Assembly (NCBI GenBank): GCA_018136815.1 | Contig: CM030934.1 | Location: forward strand, 6,021,087 to 6,085,086 | Direction of reading: 5' to 3' | From: Isochrysis galbana | Taxonomy: Eukaryota > Haptophyta > Isochrysidales > Isochrysidaceae | Length of the DNA stretch: 64,000 bases | Notes under the pieces: generated by a model | The model's input: only the letters and a program-made list of their open reading frames with translations | The model's database searches: none | Told to the model about the DNA's origin: nothing | Part shown: positions 40,467-51,077 of the stretch, piece after piece | Position numbering within the stretch: the first letter of the stretch is position 1 | Layout of the letters: each line of letters begins with the position of its first letter | Position numbers and translations under genes: made by a program

Positions 40467-43193
40467 ATGGCGTGCGCTGCGCTGGTCCTGGCTCTGGCTC
40501 TGAATACGGCGTTGCGAGCGCCGCAGACTCCGCCTCGCGAGGCTCGTGCTTTCCTCTCAAGGGCGCTCGGCTCAGCGATGGTGCTGCAGCGGGCGCCGCA
40601 ACGTGCGCGTCTGTGGGGCGCGACAACGCCGCTCGCGAGGGTTCATGTGACCCTACTCCCGAGTGGCGTGCAGGAGTGGACAACAGCAGACGTGAATGGC
40701 ACGTGGAGAGTCCTCCTGCCACCTATCGAGGCTTCGCTCGGTCACTCCGTCAACATCTCCTCCAGCTCTGGCGAGAGCGTCGCCTTAACTGATGTTGCCT
40801 TTGGGGACGTGTTCCTGTGCGGTGGACAGTCAAATATGGTGTTTTCAGTCCCGGGAATGACCAACTCGAGTGCCGAGATTGCTGCCGCTGACAGCTATCA
40901 CCACATTCGCATCTTCACTGTCGGCATTGGAACCCAATCTCTTGTCCCACTGAGGGATCTGCAAACTGTATCGAAACCTTGGCAGGTTGTCTCGTCAAAG
41001 ACAATCGCCCAAGGCGCCACCCCAGGCCACACAATGTTTGCAACATTTTCAGCAGTCTGCTGGATCTTTGGGCGGACCATTTCTGACTCGCTCACCAAGG
41101 CGGGAATGATGAGGTCGGACGGGGGGGCTGTCCCAATTGGACTTGTCTCGAACAATTGGGGGGGTACAAGGGTGGAGCAGTGGATGCCTCCGGATGCCAT
41201 CGAGCCATGCACACCGCTTGCCAATGACCCAGAGGATGATCGACAGATACACGGTGATGATTCATCTTCCGGCGTTGATGTGCCTATTCGTGGTCGTGAC
41301 GACCTGGAGCTCCAACAAGTCGACGGCGTGCCTGCAGAAAAGCTTGTGCTCCAAGAGACCAATATTGGGGCCTCGCACAACTCGAACTTGTACAATGCGA
41401 TGATCGTACCGTATGCAGAAGGTCCAATGGAATTTTCGGGCGCCATCTGGTACCAAGGCGAGGCAAACACCAAAGATGCCGCTTCCGCACTCTTGTACGC
41501 GTGTACCTTTCCGCAGATGCTTCGCTCATGGAGGCGTGCGATACCATCACTCCAAGCCTTTTTCAGTTTTGCACAACTGAGCACTTGGTGCACCGGTCGC
41601 CCGGCTAATCCAAGCTCCATTCCTCAAATGCGCGACGCGCAACTCAGCCTCACAAGTGAAGCACGTGTTGCATGGGCGACGAATGCCGACCACGGATATG
41701 GCTGTGACATCCATCCTCGAGCAAAGCAAGCTATTGGGATGCGTCTTGCGCGTGGAGCACTTGCGGTTCGCTACAAGCTCGATGAGTCATGGCTCTCACC
41801 GACCTATGGTAGCGCGATTCAAGTCGTCCTCAGCACTTATGCAGCTCGTACAGTCGAATATGACGCCAACCACGTCTCCGATCCGAAACTTCTGCTGGCA
41901 CCGGTCGCTCGGCTAGAGGTTTCACTGCTTGATGTTAGTGAGCAAGGGCTGGAAATCCGCCACGCAAGCAATTACGATCTCAGTACGCAGGTTCCGGGAA
42001 CGCCACCCCTCGACTGTACCGCCATCGCTGAACGCTCGGGTGCGCCACAATGCGCATGGGCCGCCCTTTTTCTGTCTGGTGGGATGGGATGGGTGAACGC
42101 CACTGTCACACTCGCGACCTCTAGCCAAAGCGCTTCCCATGCTTCACACTCCAGCCGCAAGCCGATATTTGATCGCATTGTTTTGGAGGCCCTAGTTCCC
42201 GAAAATCGCATGGGCTCGGCGATTCAGATACACGCATCCTCGTATGGATGGGGTCCGATTCCTCTAATGCAAGTCTACGACGTAGGGACCGGGTTACCTG
42301 TGATACCGTGGCGTCGACTGGTGGCTAATGACGGTGATGGTCGTGGCGGCAGCATGGAACGGAATGGTGGCACCGTGAATGCGCCGGAGCTAGTGATGGA
42401 AGTGCTCAATGTGAGAGGCGAGCGAGAGAAAGTCACGCGCAGCGAAACGGACGTTGCGCCACTCTGGCCCTCTGCCTTCAGTATCGAGGCTTCCGAAGGC
42501 TATGAAGACCAGAGCGGCGACGGCCGTGGGGATGAGCGCGCGGGACGTGTTGCCTATTTCTACGACGGCCGAAATACTACAAGTCCCTCGGAGATGTGGG
42601 TCCGAAGGACGGGCATATTTGCGCAGGATGGTGTGTGTCAAGGCGTCGAAGCTCCATGTATTGATCTTGTATATGGTGGCCGCCGCTACATCATCCATCC
42701 CACCCTCGATACCAGAGATAATCGAGAGCACTTAGACGATGTGGTATCGAGAAACGCAATTGTCGCCATGTCCTCAGCTTTTGCACTCGGTTCTGAAGAT
42801 CCACAATCAATGCGCCAACTTCGCTTAGAAGCAAGAACGGGTGGGGGCACATGCTGCCTGCTAGGAACCGCCGCACAGGGATGCGGCGCACTCCCTCGCG
42901 ATTGGCTCCGCCGATCCAAGGCGACGTTGTCCATGAGGAGTGGGCTAGTTGCAGGTGCAAATGCTAATGTGTGGGAGGCCATGGGTGTATCCCGCAACAC
43001 ATACGCTGTCGATGCGGAAGACGGGACACCGATCAAACTTGTCCAAGGCGCGGGCAGCAAACGGGCGTACGTCAATCTATATGATCGCTTCACCCTCAAA
43101 AAGACACCACCTCCAAAGGGCACCTTCGTGCCCCCACCTAGCTGCGAGAATGCTCCACCATGCGCATCTACGTTTCCTTGCGGCTTGCCGTAG
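40467..43193 (+). CDS. Sialate O-acetylesterase-like secreted SGNH esterase
   Basis: 908 residues from the ATG at 40467, chosen because it starts a signal peptide (MACAALVLALALNTALRA); the open frame upstream is translated G run. Catalytic serine is S122 in CGGQSNMVF; the family blocks NNWGGTRVEQWMP and WYQGEAN follow, and the DxxH motif is D414-H416 (GCDIHPRAKQ). These enzymes remove O-acetyl groups from sialic acids or other sugars, usually in the secretory/lysosomal route. It is longer than typical animal forms (~520 residues); the last ~350 residues (beta-rich, then VAYFYDGRNTTSPSEM...) are unassigned. Many N-x-S/T sites. No introns seen. Confidence 0.87.
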   Translation: MACAALVLALALNTALRAPQTPPREARAFLSRALGSAMVLQRAPQRARLWGATTPLARVHVTLLPSGVQEWTTADVNGTWRVLLPPIEASLGHSVNISSSSGESVALTDVAFGDVFLCGGQSNMVFSVPGMTNSSAEIAAADSYHHIRIFTVGIGTQSLVPLRDLQTVSKPWQVVSSKTIAQGATPGHTMFATFSAVCWIFGRTISDSLTKAGMMRSDGGAVPIGLVSNNWGGTRVEQWMPPDAIEPCTPLANDPEDDRQIHGDDSSSGVDVPIRGRDDLELQQVDGVPAEKLVLQETNIGASHNSNLYNAMIVPYAEGPMEFSGAIWYQGEANTKDAASALLYACTFPQMLRSWRRAIPSLQAFFSFAQLSTWCTGRPANPSSIPQMRDAQLSLTSEARVAWATNADHGYGCDIHPRAKQAIGMRLARGALAVRYKLDESWLSPTYGSAIQVVLSTYAARTVEYDANHVSDPKLLLAPVARLEVSLLDVSEQGLEIRHASNYDLSTQVPGTPPLDCTAIAERSGAPQCAWAALFLSGGMGWVNATVTLATSSQSASHASHSSRKPIFDRIVLEALVPENRMGSAIQIHASSYGWGPIPLMQVYDVGTGLPVIPWRRLVANDGDGRGGSMERNGGTVNAPELVMEVLNVRGEREKVTRSETDVAPLWPSAFSIEASEGYEDQSGDGRGDERAGRVAYFYDGRNTTSPSEMWVRRTGIFAQDGVCQGVEAPCIDLVYGGRRYIIHPTLDTRDNREHLDDVVSRNAIVAMSSAFALGSEDPQSMRQLRLEARTGGGTCCLLGTAAQGCGALPRDWLRRSKATLSMRSGLVAGANANVWEAMGVSRNTYAVDAEDGTPIKLVQGAGSKRAYVNLYDRFTLKKTPPPKGTFVPPPSCENAPPCASTFPCGLP

Positions 43194-43320
43194 CGCTCTT
43201 GCATTTCATGGCGCATACGCAGCTCAAGTTGCAAGGAATACAAGTTACTAAATATTACAGATGATCCTCCCATCTGCCTCGGTTTCGGTTTCTCTCCTAC
43301 TACTTTACTTACTAAGTAGG

Positions 43321-43775
43321 GCGGCGCGCTCCATGGCAACTGACTATAAAGTTAGTTGCTGCGGAGGGGGGAAAGGGCAGGAATGTTAAACGCGTGGACA
43401 ATTACCGTAACTTTAAAAATAGAACATAAAACTCAAATGTCAAATCTTCGATCTTCGAATTTCGAGACGAATGGGCAAAATGGAAAATCGGCGAACCAGG
43501 ACTTGAGACTTAAGCCCAGGGAGAATCCGAACCTGCATGCCTTGCGTGACCACGACTAACATAGAAGACGGTATATAACGAAGAAGGCTCGTACCCCTGC
43601 CGAAATATTCATGCCAAAAGGCCTGAATATAACAACGGGCAACGGGGCAACGGGGGGAGTCGCCTGATGGCGGGGGGGAAGGGCCGGGGGAGTGGGGGTG
43701 TATGTAGAAAGTTTGCTGCGTGAAAGAAAGTAATGGGTCCACGGCCGCGTGTGCGGTGAGAATATTAAAAGGTTT
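43321..43775. repeat. Repeat cluster: F2 end, AT-rich repeat F5, F3 copy 3
   Basis: 43321-43358 is the F2 end (GGCAACTGACTATAAAGTTA, GTTG). 43400-43560 (F5) shares AATTTCGAGAC, GACTTGAGAC and GAGAATCCGAACCTG-like text with 59745-59880. 43640-43775 is F3 (GGGGGGAGTCGCCTGATGGC to GCGGTGAGAATATTAAAA). Confidence 0.55.
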
Positions 43776-43870
43776 AGTAAAGTTTCCTTTTCGGTTCAAT
43801 CGGAGAATGTGAGTATGAGGGAGCGTTCTTTTTAAACGGCACAATTTGTTCACGTAGAAGGGTTTAAGAC

Positions 43871-44074
43871 TTAAGACTTTCCCAGCAGGCGCACGTCGTG
43901 ACCGCCGTGTGTGGCCTCGAGCGGCGTCGTTTCATTGATGGCCCCGAGGAGGTGGGGACGTTGGCGCCTTGTGACCGCAAAGCGGGGCACATCGGCACAT
44001 CGGAGCGCCTTCAAGAGGAACGGGGAGACTTGATGGCACGGAAGCTCATCAACTTGACATCTCACTGCTGACAA
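43871..44074 (-). pseudogene. Possible single ankyrin-repeat remnant
   Basis: The minus frame ends ETTPLEATHGGHDVRLLGKS, reminiscent of the TPL...A..GH..V..LL core of an ankyrin repeat. Too short and irregular to be a gene by itself. Confidence 0.25.
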
Positions 44075-44221
44075 TTACACGAAAGGAGGACAGCACGCAG
44101 GGTTCCTAACCCATCGACCGGTTTAAACCAATCCGTCTTGAATCGATCAGAGTGCACGCCATGGCCCTAAATTTGATCTTCAAATCGTAAAGAAAGACAT
44201 GAACACTAGAAATATGCAACC

Positions 44222-44971
44222 TCAAGACTCATCGAAAGCAGCCACACGGTTGAGTACGCTCGTCCAAATCGCCTCCAGCGTAGTTGCTGAGCGCGAATGT
44301 TGAAAGCCCCATGCATACGTCGTTGGCGCGTTATGGGTGACGTATGGCTCATTACTGTCGCCACGTGATTCAACTTTCCAAGTTCGCCCGGCGTCGTGGG
44401 TCACCAGTGAAAAAATACCACACGGTGCAAATGTGCCCGCTCCACTCAGTGTTGTGGATCGCAAGAGTGCCGCAACGAGCGCGACAGAAGCAGCATGCGA
44501 GAAGAGAGCTACTGTCTTGCCATGATACCGGATGGGGATCTCCTTTGCCAATAAGAACATCCGCTGGAAATACGATTCCTCAGATTCGGCTCCATCCTCA
44601 GTCAACTTTAGGATTGGGTCGTAGGTGTCGCTCACCTCTGGGAACACGGCCAGTCGTGAGGCAATGCCGGGCATCATGGCCGGATTGTGTCGGAATTCGG
44701 CGAGAGCATCATCCACATGGATTGTTAGGCCTAGCAGGTGCGCGAGCGGCTGTGCAGTCTGGAGAACACGAAGGTATGGAGAGCACAGGATGATGTCCGG
44801 GGCAAACTCCTTGACAGCGGAGGCAGTCTGGCGCGCCTGCTGATGGCCGAGGCTGGAGAGCGGTGGGTCGACGGGTGAGATGCCATGCTGTGCGCACCGC
44901 GCCCTCCACGCGTCGATGTTCGCGTAGTCGTACCGATCGCCGTGCCGTACCAGCACCACGCGCGTGGACAT
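44222..44971 (-). CDS. Histidine phosphatase (phosphoglycerate mutase-like)
   Basis: 249 residues, single exon. The phosphohistidine motif VLVRHGDRYDY lies at residues 5-15; CSPYLRVLQTAQPLA carries the second arginine, with E91 in DALAEFR as likely proton donor, and the second catalytic histidine is in VALFSHAASVALVAALL. Domain length fits the family. Cytosolic as no targeting signal is seen. The subgroup with RHGDR and a C-terminal TYAWGFQ-like tail resembles UBASH3/TFC7-type small-molecule or protein phosphatases; substrate unknown. Confidence 0.85.
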   Translation of the reverse strand: MSTRVVLVRHGDRYDYANIDAWRARCAQHGISPVDPPLSSLGHQQARQTASAVKEFAPDIILCSPYLRVLQTAQPLAHLLGLTIHVDDALAEFRHNPAMMPGIASRLAVFPEVSDTYDPILKLTEDGAESEESYFQRMFLLAKEIPIRYHGKTVALFSHAASVALVAALLRSTTLSGAGTFAPCGIFSLVTHDAGRTWKVESRGDSNEPYVTHNAPTTYAWGFQHSRSATTLEAIWTSVLNRVAAFDES

Positions 44972-44998
44972 CCTCCGCCCGCCGACCCCCCGTCGCTA

Positions 44999-45670
44999 AA
45001 CTGTAGTTGATATCTTCAGCTCTCACGTTTGCGCGCCGCGAGTCCTGTTCACACGCGCGTGTGAGAAAAGTACAGGGCATGGATATCAGGCGTGCTCTTT
45101 CGGCTCTTTCCCGTTGTTCTGCAAACCAAAACAGATCTCAAGACACGACCTCCTCTCGGTTGATGGACCTCGCCGCAACCACATGTCCAATCAACAGAAA
45201 CCAAGGGTTTTCTTTCCAAGCCAAGAGTCCAAGAGTGGCAACGTCGTGGCCGCACGCTGGTTCTTGAGGGTCGCACACACTCGCACTAACCCATCCTGGC
45301 CCCTCGCACCGCAGGAATGCCTCGATTCGATCCGGCCCGACGCCCAGGGCCACGGCCCCTATTGACGTCGACAAGCGCTCGATTGGACGCCTGGAGGTGC
45401 AGCTCTTCAAGTGGCCGTGCGGCGCGACGGGCCGGTCGCGACCCGGCTGTTCCGGGCCTGCCTGTAACCCCCAAAGCCTCCTGGCCCGGCCCCACGCGTT
45501 CGCGCCCAGCGTTGATCCGAAATCTTGAGAGCTGGTGTGTGTCGTGTTCACGTCTCATCTCCGCCTTCACCGCAAAGGTGTACGCCGAGGCCGCTAGGTA
45601 CATGAATTTGGCTCCTGGGGCGGAACCATTTCATGTGAAGAGTGTTAACTTGCCCTATGCAAGCTGAGGG
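44999..45670. other. Intergenic, no supported gene
   Basis: GC-rich with long spurious frames on both strands; no domain noticed. Confidence 0.4.
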
Positions 45671-45675
45671 GTAAG

Positions 45676-46735
45676 GAAGTGCCAGCAGCAAGCGCAGTCG
45701 CGTTCGAAAGTTGGGCACTCGGGCCCGTTCGGCCCGTAGCCCTGGTCTTGTTTTCGGTGTTGCACAGGGCCAACTTCGACGCGATGTGCGCGGGCGGCGG
45801 CGGCGATTGGCGTAGCTATAAGGGTGGCATCTTTCCAATTGATGCCTTTTGTGTCATTCTATCTTAGTGGATGACCGAGAAATCGCCGGCAGCGCGCCCG
45901 GTAGCGGTCGAAAGTTGGACACTCGGCCCATTCGGCCGGGTGACGTTCGCGTAGTCGTCGGCGCCACACACGGCCGACTACTTCGCGATGCGCGCGGGCG
46001 GCGGCGGCGATTGGCGTGGCTGCTCGGGCGGCATATTCGGATATGGTGCCTGGTAGGGCATTCTATCGTAGTGGATGACCGAGAAAGCGCCGGCAGCGCG
46101 CCCGGTAGCGGTCAAAAGTTGGGCACTCGGCCCGTTCGGCCAGGTGACGTTGGCGTAGTCGTCGGCGCCACGCACGGCCGACTGCCGACTATTTCGCGAT
46201 GCGCGCGGGCGGCGGCGGCGATTGGCGTGGCTGCTCGGGCGGCATATTCGGATATGGTGCCTGGTAGGGCATTCTATCGTAGTGGATGACCGAGAAAGCG
46301 CCGGCAGCGCGCCCGGTAGCGGTCGAAAGTTGGACACTCGGCCCGTTCGGCCGGGTGACGTTCGCGTAGTCGTCGGCGCCACAAACGGCCGACTATTTCG
46401 CGATGCGCGCCGGCGGCGGCGGCGATTGGCGTGGCTGCTCGGGCGGCATATTCGGATATGGTGCCTGGTATGGGATTCTATCGTAGTGGATGACCGAGAA
46501 AGCGCCGGCAGCGCGCTCGGTAGAGGTGGGAAGTTGGGTGTTCGAACGCATCTCGGTACGTTACCGTTTAGGCGGTTTTTTCGCCAATGCCGATATTCGA
46601 CAAGATGTGCGAGGCTGGAGAGGGCAATTGGCTCGGCCACTAGAGCAGCATATCTTGATTCAACGTTTTATGCTGTCCTAGTTGAAATGGATGAAAGAAA
46701 AGACCATGCCGTCCGCCCGGTCGCGGTGCCAAATT
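45676..46735 (+). repeat. Tandem satellite, ~204-bp unit
   Basis: The landmark GTGGATGACCGAGAAA starts at 45867, 46071, 46282 and 46486, spacing 204, 211 and 204 bp. The three central units are nearly identical; the 211-bp unit has a 7-bp duplication (CGACTGC). Units at the edges (45676-45866 and 46486-46735) are clearly related but diverged. Because 204 is a multiple of three, frames stay open through several units on both strands; they are not considered genes. Confidence 0.85.
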
Positions 46736-47031
46736 AGCCGCTCTAGCCCTCGGTGACTAGTGGTTCACGTAAGCGTCTTGAGTTTTGTGATACTTTCGTA
46801 CACATTGAAGTGCAAAATTATGAGTTTGACTTAGGGTCCAGTGTGCAAAGAACCACCCCTTGTAGACCCAGTGAGTTGGCGTCAAAATTTTCCTCGTCAT
46901 TCCATGTTTGTGCCTCGCATGAAGGGCCTCACTAAAAATATACCGGAGGGGGGCCCGACTGTATTTCGCGCACCGTCTTCGAACGAAGGCCTGAAATTCG
47001 GCATTTTTCGAAAATTTCGCCGGGGAACCCC
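46736..47031. other. Unannotated sequence before the gap
   Basis: No gene or repeat match recognised. Confidence 0.4.
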
Positions 47032-47131
47032 NNNNNNNNNNNNNNNNNNNNNNNNNNNNNNNNNNNNNNNNNNNNNNNNNNNNNNNNNNNNNNNNNNNNN
47101 NNNNNNNNNNNNNNNNNNNNNNNNNNNNNNN
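47032..47131. other. Assembly gap of 100 N
   Basis: Exactly 100 undetermined bases, the usual placeholder length. Sequence to the right starts inside a LINE 3' untranslated region. Confidence 0.99.
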
Positions 47132-47275
47132 CCTTAGCCCCGGAAACCGAATACCAAGAAGAAAAGATGCGTGGAAGGGAAAGGAAAGTGAGTAGTGGTA
47201 GTGGGGGCATGGTAGGGCGATAGACAGGTAGGCCGTGCCTTGTCTACTAGCCACTATAAGGTAGGTATTAGAACT
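47132..47275 (+). mobile_element. LINE 3'-end fragment
   Basis: Starts CCCCGGAAACCGAATACCAA, as in the LINE 3' untranslated block at 6540 (CCCCGGAAACCGAAGAAAAA), and ends GAACTGAATCTCCTTTTGGG. The 5' side is lost in the gap. Confidence 0.55.
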
Positions 47276-47512
47276 GAATCTCCTTTTGGGGGCTTGCTGC
47301 TGCCACAACAACCAGCTGAGGGTGATCACCCTGTGCGCACATTGCCGCCGCGTTAGATGGTGTACAAAGGGGATGGACAGGCCAAGCATTAGTCTGCAGT
47401 GGCGATGGAAATGCGCCCAATATGAAACAGCCGGCAGAATGCAGGGCAAGGCAAGCGGCAGGAGCATATTTAGTGGCAGGGACTACAGATGTATTGTAAT
47501 ACAAGCAATCGA

Positions 47513-50215
47513 TCACGGGTCGATGGTGTGTGTTGGCGTCACACTGCCCCCCCTTTTCTGACTTCGTAGCTGGGTGAAGCGAGTTCGACCCATCTCGATC
47601 AGTCGCCGTCGTTCGGCGTCACTCCTATTGTGGCCACTGTCACCTGCGCTTCCAATCCCGATTGAAACGGGCGCCGCGCTCATCGCAGCGTCAGAAGCAG
47701 TATGAGTCGCACAAGGGGTCCTATAACGCGGTGCGGATGATGCGAGGTCATCTTGATTGCCCGATCCCTGTCGCCGCCACAATGCGGACTCGGCCCCGCG
47801 GAGCCATGATGGCATCTCTGGTGAGGGCTGCGAGTTAGTCGAGCCGTAGGGCATCATTGCAAGTGGTGTTGCATCAGCTCTTGAGCTGCTGTCACTGCAA
47901 ACAGCGCACCTGTCGGTGCCCACACCCGCGACACCGCCGAAGGCTTTGCATGCGAGGGTGCCAGGGCTGCTCGCCTGCCCCTTTGCTTGCGCAACAGCCT
48001 CCGAAGCGATCGCTGATGCCACAGCACGAGTGGCACGTAGGAGCGCGATGGCTCGCCGTGCCTGATCATCCGCGCGCTCGCATCTGGCGCGCAAGGCGGC
48101 GCGCTCAGCAGCCCACGCCTCGGTTGCCAGCGCGTGTGCTTCGATGACTTCACATACTGACACAAGGCGGGCTTCCAGCTCCTCTGTTTGGACGGTTCCA
48201 TTGTTGCAGCGTGCCGAGGGCTTCGCTTCCACAACTGCGGTGCTGCCCTCGGCGGAGCTCGCCAAACCTGACACCGGAGTCTGAGGGGCTGTGCCAGGTG
48301 TAGCAGGCTGTTGGGTATGTTTAGAGAGGCGAAAGAGCAACCGTTCTTTTTGCTGCTCTAGTAAAGCAACTCGTCGTTCGGACACTTCCAAAGCCTTGCG
48401 CAACTCGCGGGTTTGATCCGATTCCCCGGCATGCCCCGTAACCCTCGTGGAACTTGATTGAGTCCACGCCAAGCCATGCCCATCAGGAGCAGAAGCACCG
48501 TGCATAGCGTCTTCAGAGCTAGGGGAAGCAGTGAGAAGAATCTCCGATGGCCCCATGGGTGGTGCACCACACTGCATACCGACTTCCGCACGCTCCTGTT
48601 GTGTTGCCTCAGCTTGGTCCGAGGCTGATCTAGTGACCAACGGCTCGACTATACTATCGCGCGCTTCTTGTCGCAGCGACGACTTTGCCTCGTTGACTGG
48701 CGGAGCGCGCGAACGATCGGAGGCCGGTCCATCTGAGTGGCTTTGGAGAAAATCAGCGTGCGACAGCTGTTCATGTTGAAGTGGCGTCGCAGGCTCCTCA
48801 ACCCCTCCCCATGGCGGCATCTGTGTTGGCTCGATCTCTCCTTTCGATGCTGGTGGTGTTCGTTGTTCAATGTGTTCTCGCAGAACCGATTGCTGCTGTG
48901 TTGCTGCCCCAGCAGACGTACTTCCACACGGTGCCGCCCAAATCTGCATCTGGGGTTGCTCCTCAACAGCTTCCTCAAGTGTCTCCTCAGTGCCACCAAC
49001 AAAGAAGCCCCGGAGCCCACCCATCCCTGTGACCACTCGTGACGCCGCAGATTGGGCCACACCTCCAAAGAGGCCCGCCACTCCGAACCCCAAGCGCGAC
49101 TGTGTGCTGTGGCTGAACAGCTCAGAATCCCCGCCATGCACCGGCACGCTGGCAGCGCTTGGTTCGCCTTTGCTTATGTGAGTCGACATCAATGCCTGGC
49201 TCGTACTATTGCCCAACAATGAACTCTCCGTTTCACTCAGCGAAGACTCACACTTCTTCTCGGCAGCTGGCGTGGCTGGATGCGCTGGCTTGTCAGCCCC
49301 ACGCTCCGCGCCGCCTGCTCCCGGGGCGCTCTCCGTCTGCTGGCGCGTTTCGTCGCAGCGCAGGCGATCCACTCCTGCTAGCGCGTACCATGCTCCAGCT
49401 GCGTGTTGAATCCTCACATTAGCCCTCGGATCAGCTTCTGATGCTGGTGCATGCGCCATCAGTATCGGCTCATCGAGCACGTCTCCCCTGGCATGGCTGA
49501 GTTCGTACGCATCTTGGCCACCAATCCAGCTCTGCACACTGTGGGCTGCTGCGGCGAAGACGGCATCCAATTCATTGAAGCTGTCTTCTTGGGCCGGCAC
49601 AGGAGGGCTTGGAGTTGAAGGAGCGGAATCAGATTGTAGGTCCTTGGATGTTCTATTTAGATCTGGCCCATTTGAGACATGACCAGACTGCGTTGGGGCT
49701 CTCGCGGCGCCTTCCGCAATGGATCTTTCGCCTCCCACGGACGACAGGCCAGACAATGGCTGTGGGGCGGTTGTATCTTGCGTGCCATGATCCACACCAG
49801 AATCCGAGGCGACAGTCTCAAACAGGTGAGAGAGGCTAGTTCCTGCGTCAGGAATCACCTGTGGGGCCAGCTGCTGCGTCACTCGCGGCGTCCTCGCATT
49901 GAGAGGGGCTCGTGTCGCAAGGGAAGTCCCAGTCATCTGCCGCGCGAGCTGCACTCGCCCCTCCTTGCCGCTGGCCGAGGGTCGAGGCGTGGCGAGGATT
50001 GGCGTATTTCGGCTGTGGAGTTCGGAGGATGGCATGGATCGTGAGGATGATGCGCGCGAGCGCGAACCGTGCCGTGGTGTCACTACGGGCGAGGGTGTGT
50101 GCCAGAGCTTTGCGTCGCCTGGAGCACCACCCAGAGTGATCGCTGGCACGCCGCCGGGAGTGGTAACGACGCTGGTGTGCCGGTGAGCACGGGTGTGCTG
50201 CTCGCCCCCATGCAT
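47513..50215 (-). CDS. Large low-complexity/coiled-coil protein
   Basis: 900 residues from the ATG at 50215 (the open frame begins earlier but as translated C run). The first ~450 residues are Ser/Thr/Pro/Arg-rich with repeated TP sites (VVTPRHGSRSRASSSRS, NTPILATPRPSASG), consistent with disordered, phosphorylatable sequence. A coiled coil lies around TRELRKALEVSERRVALLEQQKERLLFRLSK, followed by an alanine-rich charged helix (ALATEAWAAERAALRARCERADDQARRAIALL). A glycine-rich hydrophobic segment (GFGVAGLFGGVAQSAASRVV) precedes it. The end RRLIEMGRTRFTQLRSQKR is basic. No domain recognised; a cytoskeletal or scaffold role is only a guess. No intron seen. Confidence 0.6.
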   Translation of the reverse strand: MHGGEQHTRAHRHTSVVTTPGGVPAITLGGAPGDAKLWHTPSPVVTPRHGSRSRASSSRSMPSSELHSRNTPILATPRPSASGKEGRVQLARQMTGTSLATRAPLNARTPRVTQQLAPQVIPDAGTSLSHLFETVASDSGVDHGTQDTTAPQPLSGLSSVGGERSIAEGAARAPTQSGHVSNGPDLNRTSKDLQSDSAPSTPSPPVPAQEDSFNELDAVFAAAAHSVQSWIGGQDAYELSHARGDVLDEPILMAHAPASEADPRANVRIQHAAGAWYALAGVDRLRCDETRQQTESAPGAGGAERGADKPAHPATPAAEKKCESSLSETESSLLGNSTSQALMSTHISKGEPSAASVPVHGGDSELFSHSTQSRLGFGVAGLFGGVAQSAASRVVTGMGGLRGFFVGGTEETLEEAVEEQPQMQIWAAPCGSTSAGAATQQQSVLREHIEQRTPPASKGEIEPTQMPPWGGVEEPATPLQHEQLSHADFLQSHSDGPASDRSRAPPVNEAKSSLRQEARDSIVEPLVTRSASDQAEATQQERAEVGMQCGAPPMGPSEILLTASPSSEDAMHGASAPDGHGLAWTQSSSTRVTGHAGESDQTRELRKALEVSERRVALLEQQKERLLFRLSKHTQQPATPGTAPQTPVSGLASSAEGSTAVVEAKPSARCNNGTVQTEELEARLVSVCEVIEAHALATEAWAAERAALRARCERADDQARRAIALLRATRAVASAIASEAVAQAKGQASSPGTLACKAFGGVAGVGTDRCAVCSDSSSRADATPLAMMPYGSTNSQPSPEMPSWLRGAESALWRRQGSGNQDDLASSAPRYRTPCATHTASDAAMSAAPVSIGIGSAGDSGHNRSDAERRRLIEMGRTRFTQLRSQKRGGSVTPTHTIDP

Positions 50216-50290
50216 CGCTTGAGTCCACGAGGCGCAGCGCGGCAGAGAGCGAGGGCTCGAGCCGGAGGGAAGCCAGCACACCGCGCCCCT

Positions 50291-50430
50291 CCCGCCCGCC
50301 CTTCCCCCCCTACCGCTGCCCCCCCCCCCCCCCCCCCCCCTCCACACGGCCCCCACCCCACCCCACCCCCACCCGACGGCGGAGCCTCGAGCGCGAGGAG
50401 AGAAGGGGCGGGGGGGGGGGGGGGGGGGAA
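50291..50430. repeat. C/G homopolymer region upstream of the coiled-coil gene
   Basis: C runs of about 20 at 50321-50340 and a G run of about 18 at 50411-50428. Confidence 0.8.
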
Positions 50431-51077
50431 GCTGGTTCAGTCGGATTTCTTATAGAAGTGAATAGCTTGGGTCGGGTGTGCTTGACGTCGACAACTCATG
50501 ATGCCATGGGACCACTTGGCCACTCTTGGCTCCCTGCTCCCTGCAGCCCTAAGCTCTACTTAACCCTAGTATATGCCTAAAAACGGGAGTTTGAGTGCTT
50601 GAATATCGGCTGTGGGACTCTGTGAGGCCCATATTTTTGGCAGGGAGGCCAGCACATAGGCAGACTAGAACCCCCTAAGCAGCATAGCATAAGGACATGA
50701 GCTTACGAGCTTACAATACATTGTACGTGGTGCGAACACGCCCGAAATCACGAAATTATTGGTCAAAAACGCAAAAAAACTTCGACTACTCCATAAGACA
50801 ACGGTGGCACGAAAAAAGCACTGAAGATGGTAGTAAGTAGTATGCGCCAGTGCCGTCATTGCACGCCAAGCGCCTGGGCTCCTGGGAGCGTTTGGGTAAC
50901 TCCATTGCACACTCTTCATACCCACAGACACCCCTTTACGTGTTCTAGTATTCACACGTGCCACCTGCTTTCAAAGCGGGAGGGGAGTGGGGGGAGGGAG
51001 AGCCTGCGGCCCGCCCGTGCGCTCGCTCGCTCCTTCCCACTCCCCCCCCCTTCCCCCAGTCTCCACCGTCCGTGCCG
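50431..51077. other. Intergenic; pyrimidine-rich leader of the next gene
   Basis: No gene seen. The last 50 bp before 51078 are strongly CT-rich. Confidence 0.4.

Noticed and set aside
43490-43560. tRNA gene
   Set aside because: Only a B-box-like string; no acceptor, D or anticodon arm folds could be paired.
45676-46735. CRISPR-like array
   Set aside because: Units are ~204 bp without short repeats and unique spacers; it is a satellite in a eukaryotic genome.
45849-46737. Frames of 146-220 residues in the tandem satellite
   Set aside because: Open only because the unit is a multiple of three; both strands are open and the 7-bp insertion shifts frame without apparent consequence.
46757-47467. 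Frames reading through the N gap
   Set aside because: They depend on undetermined bases.
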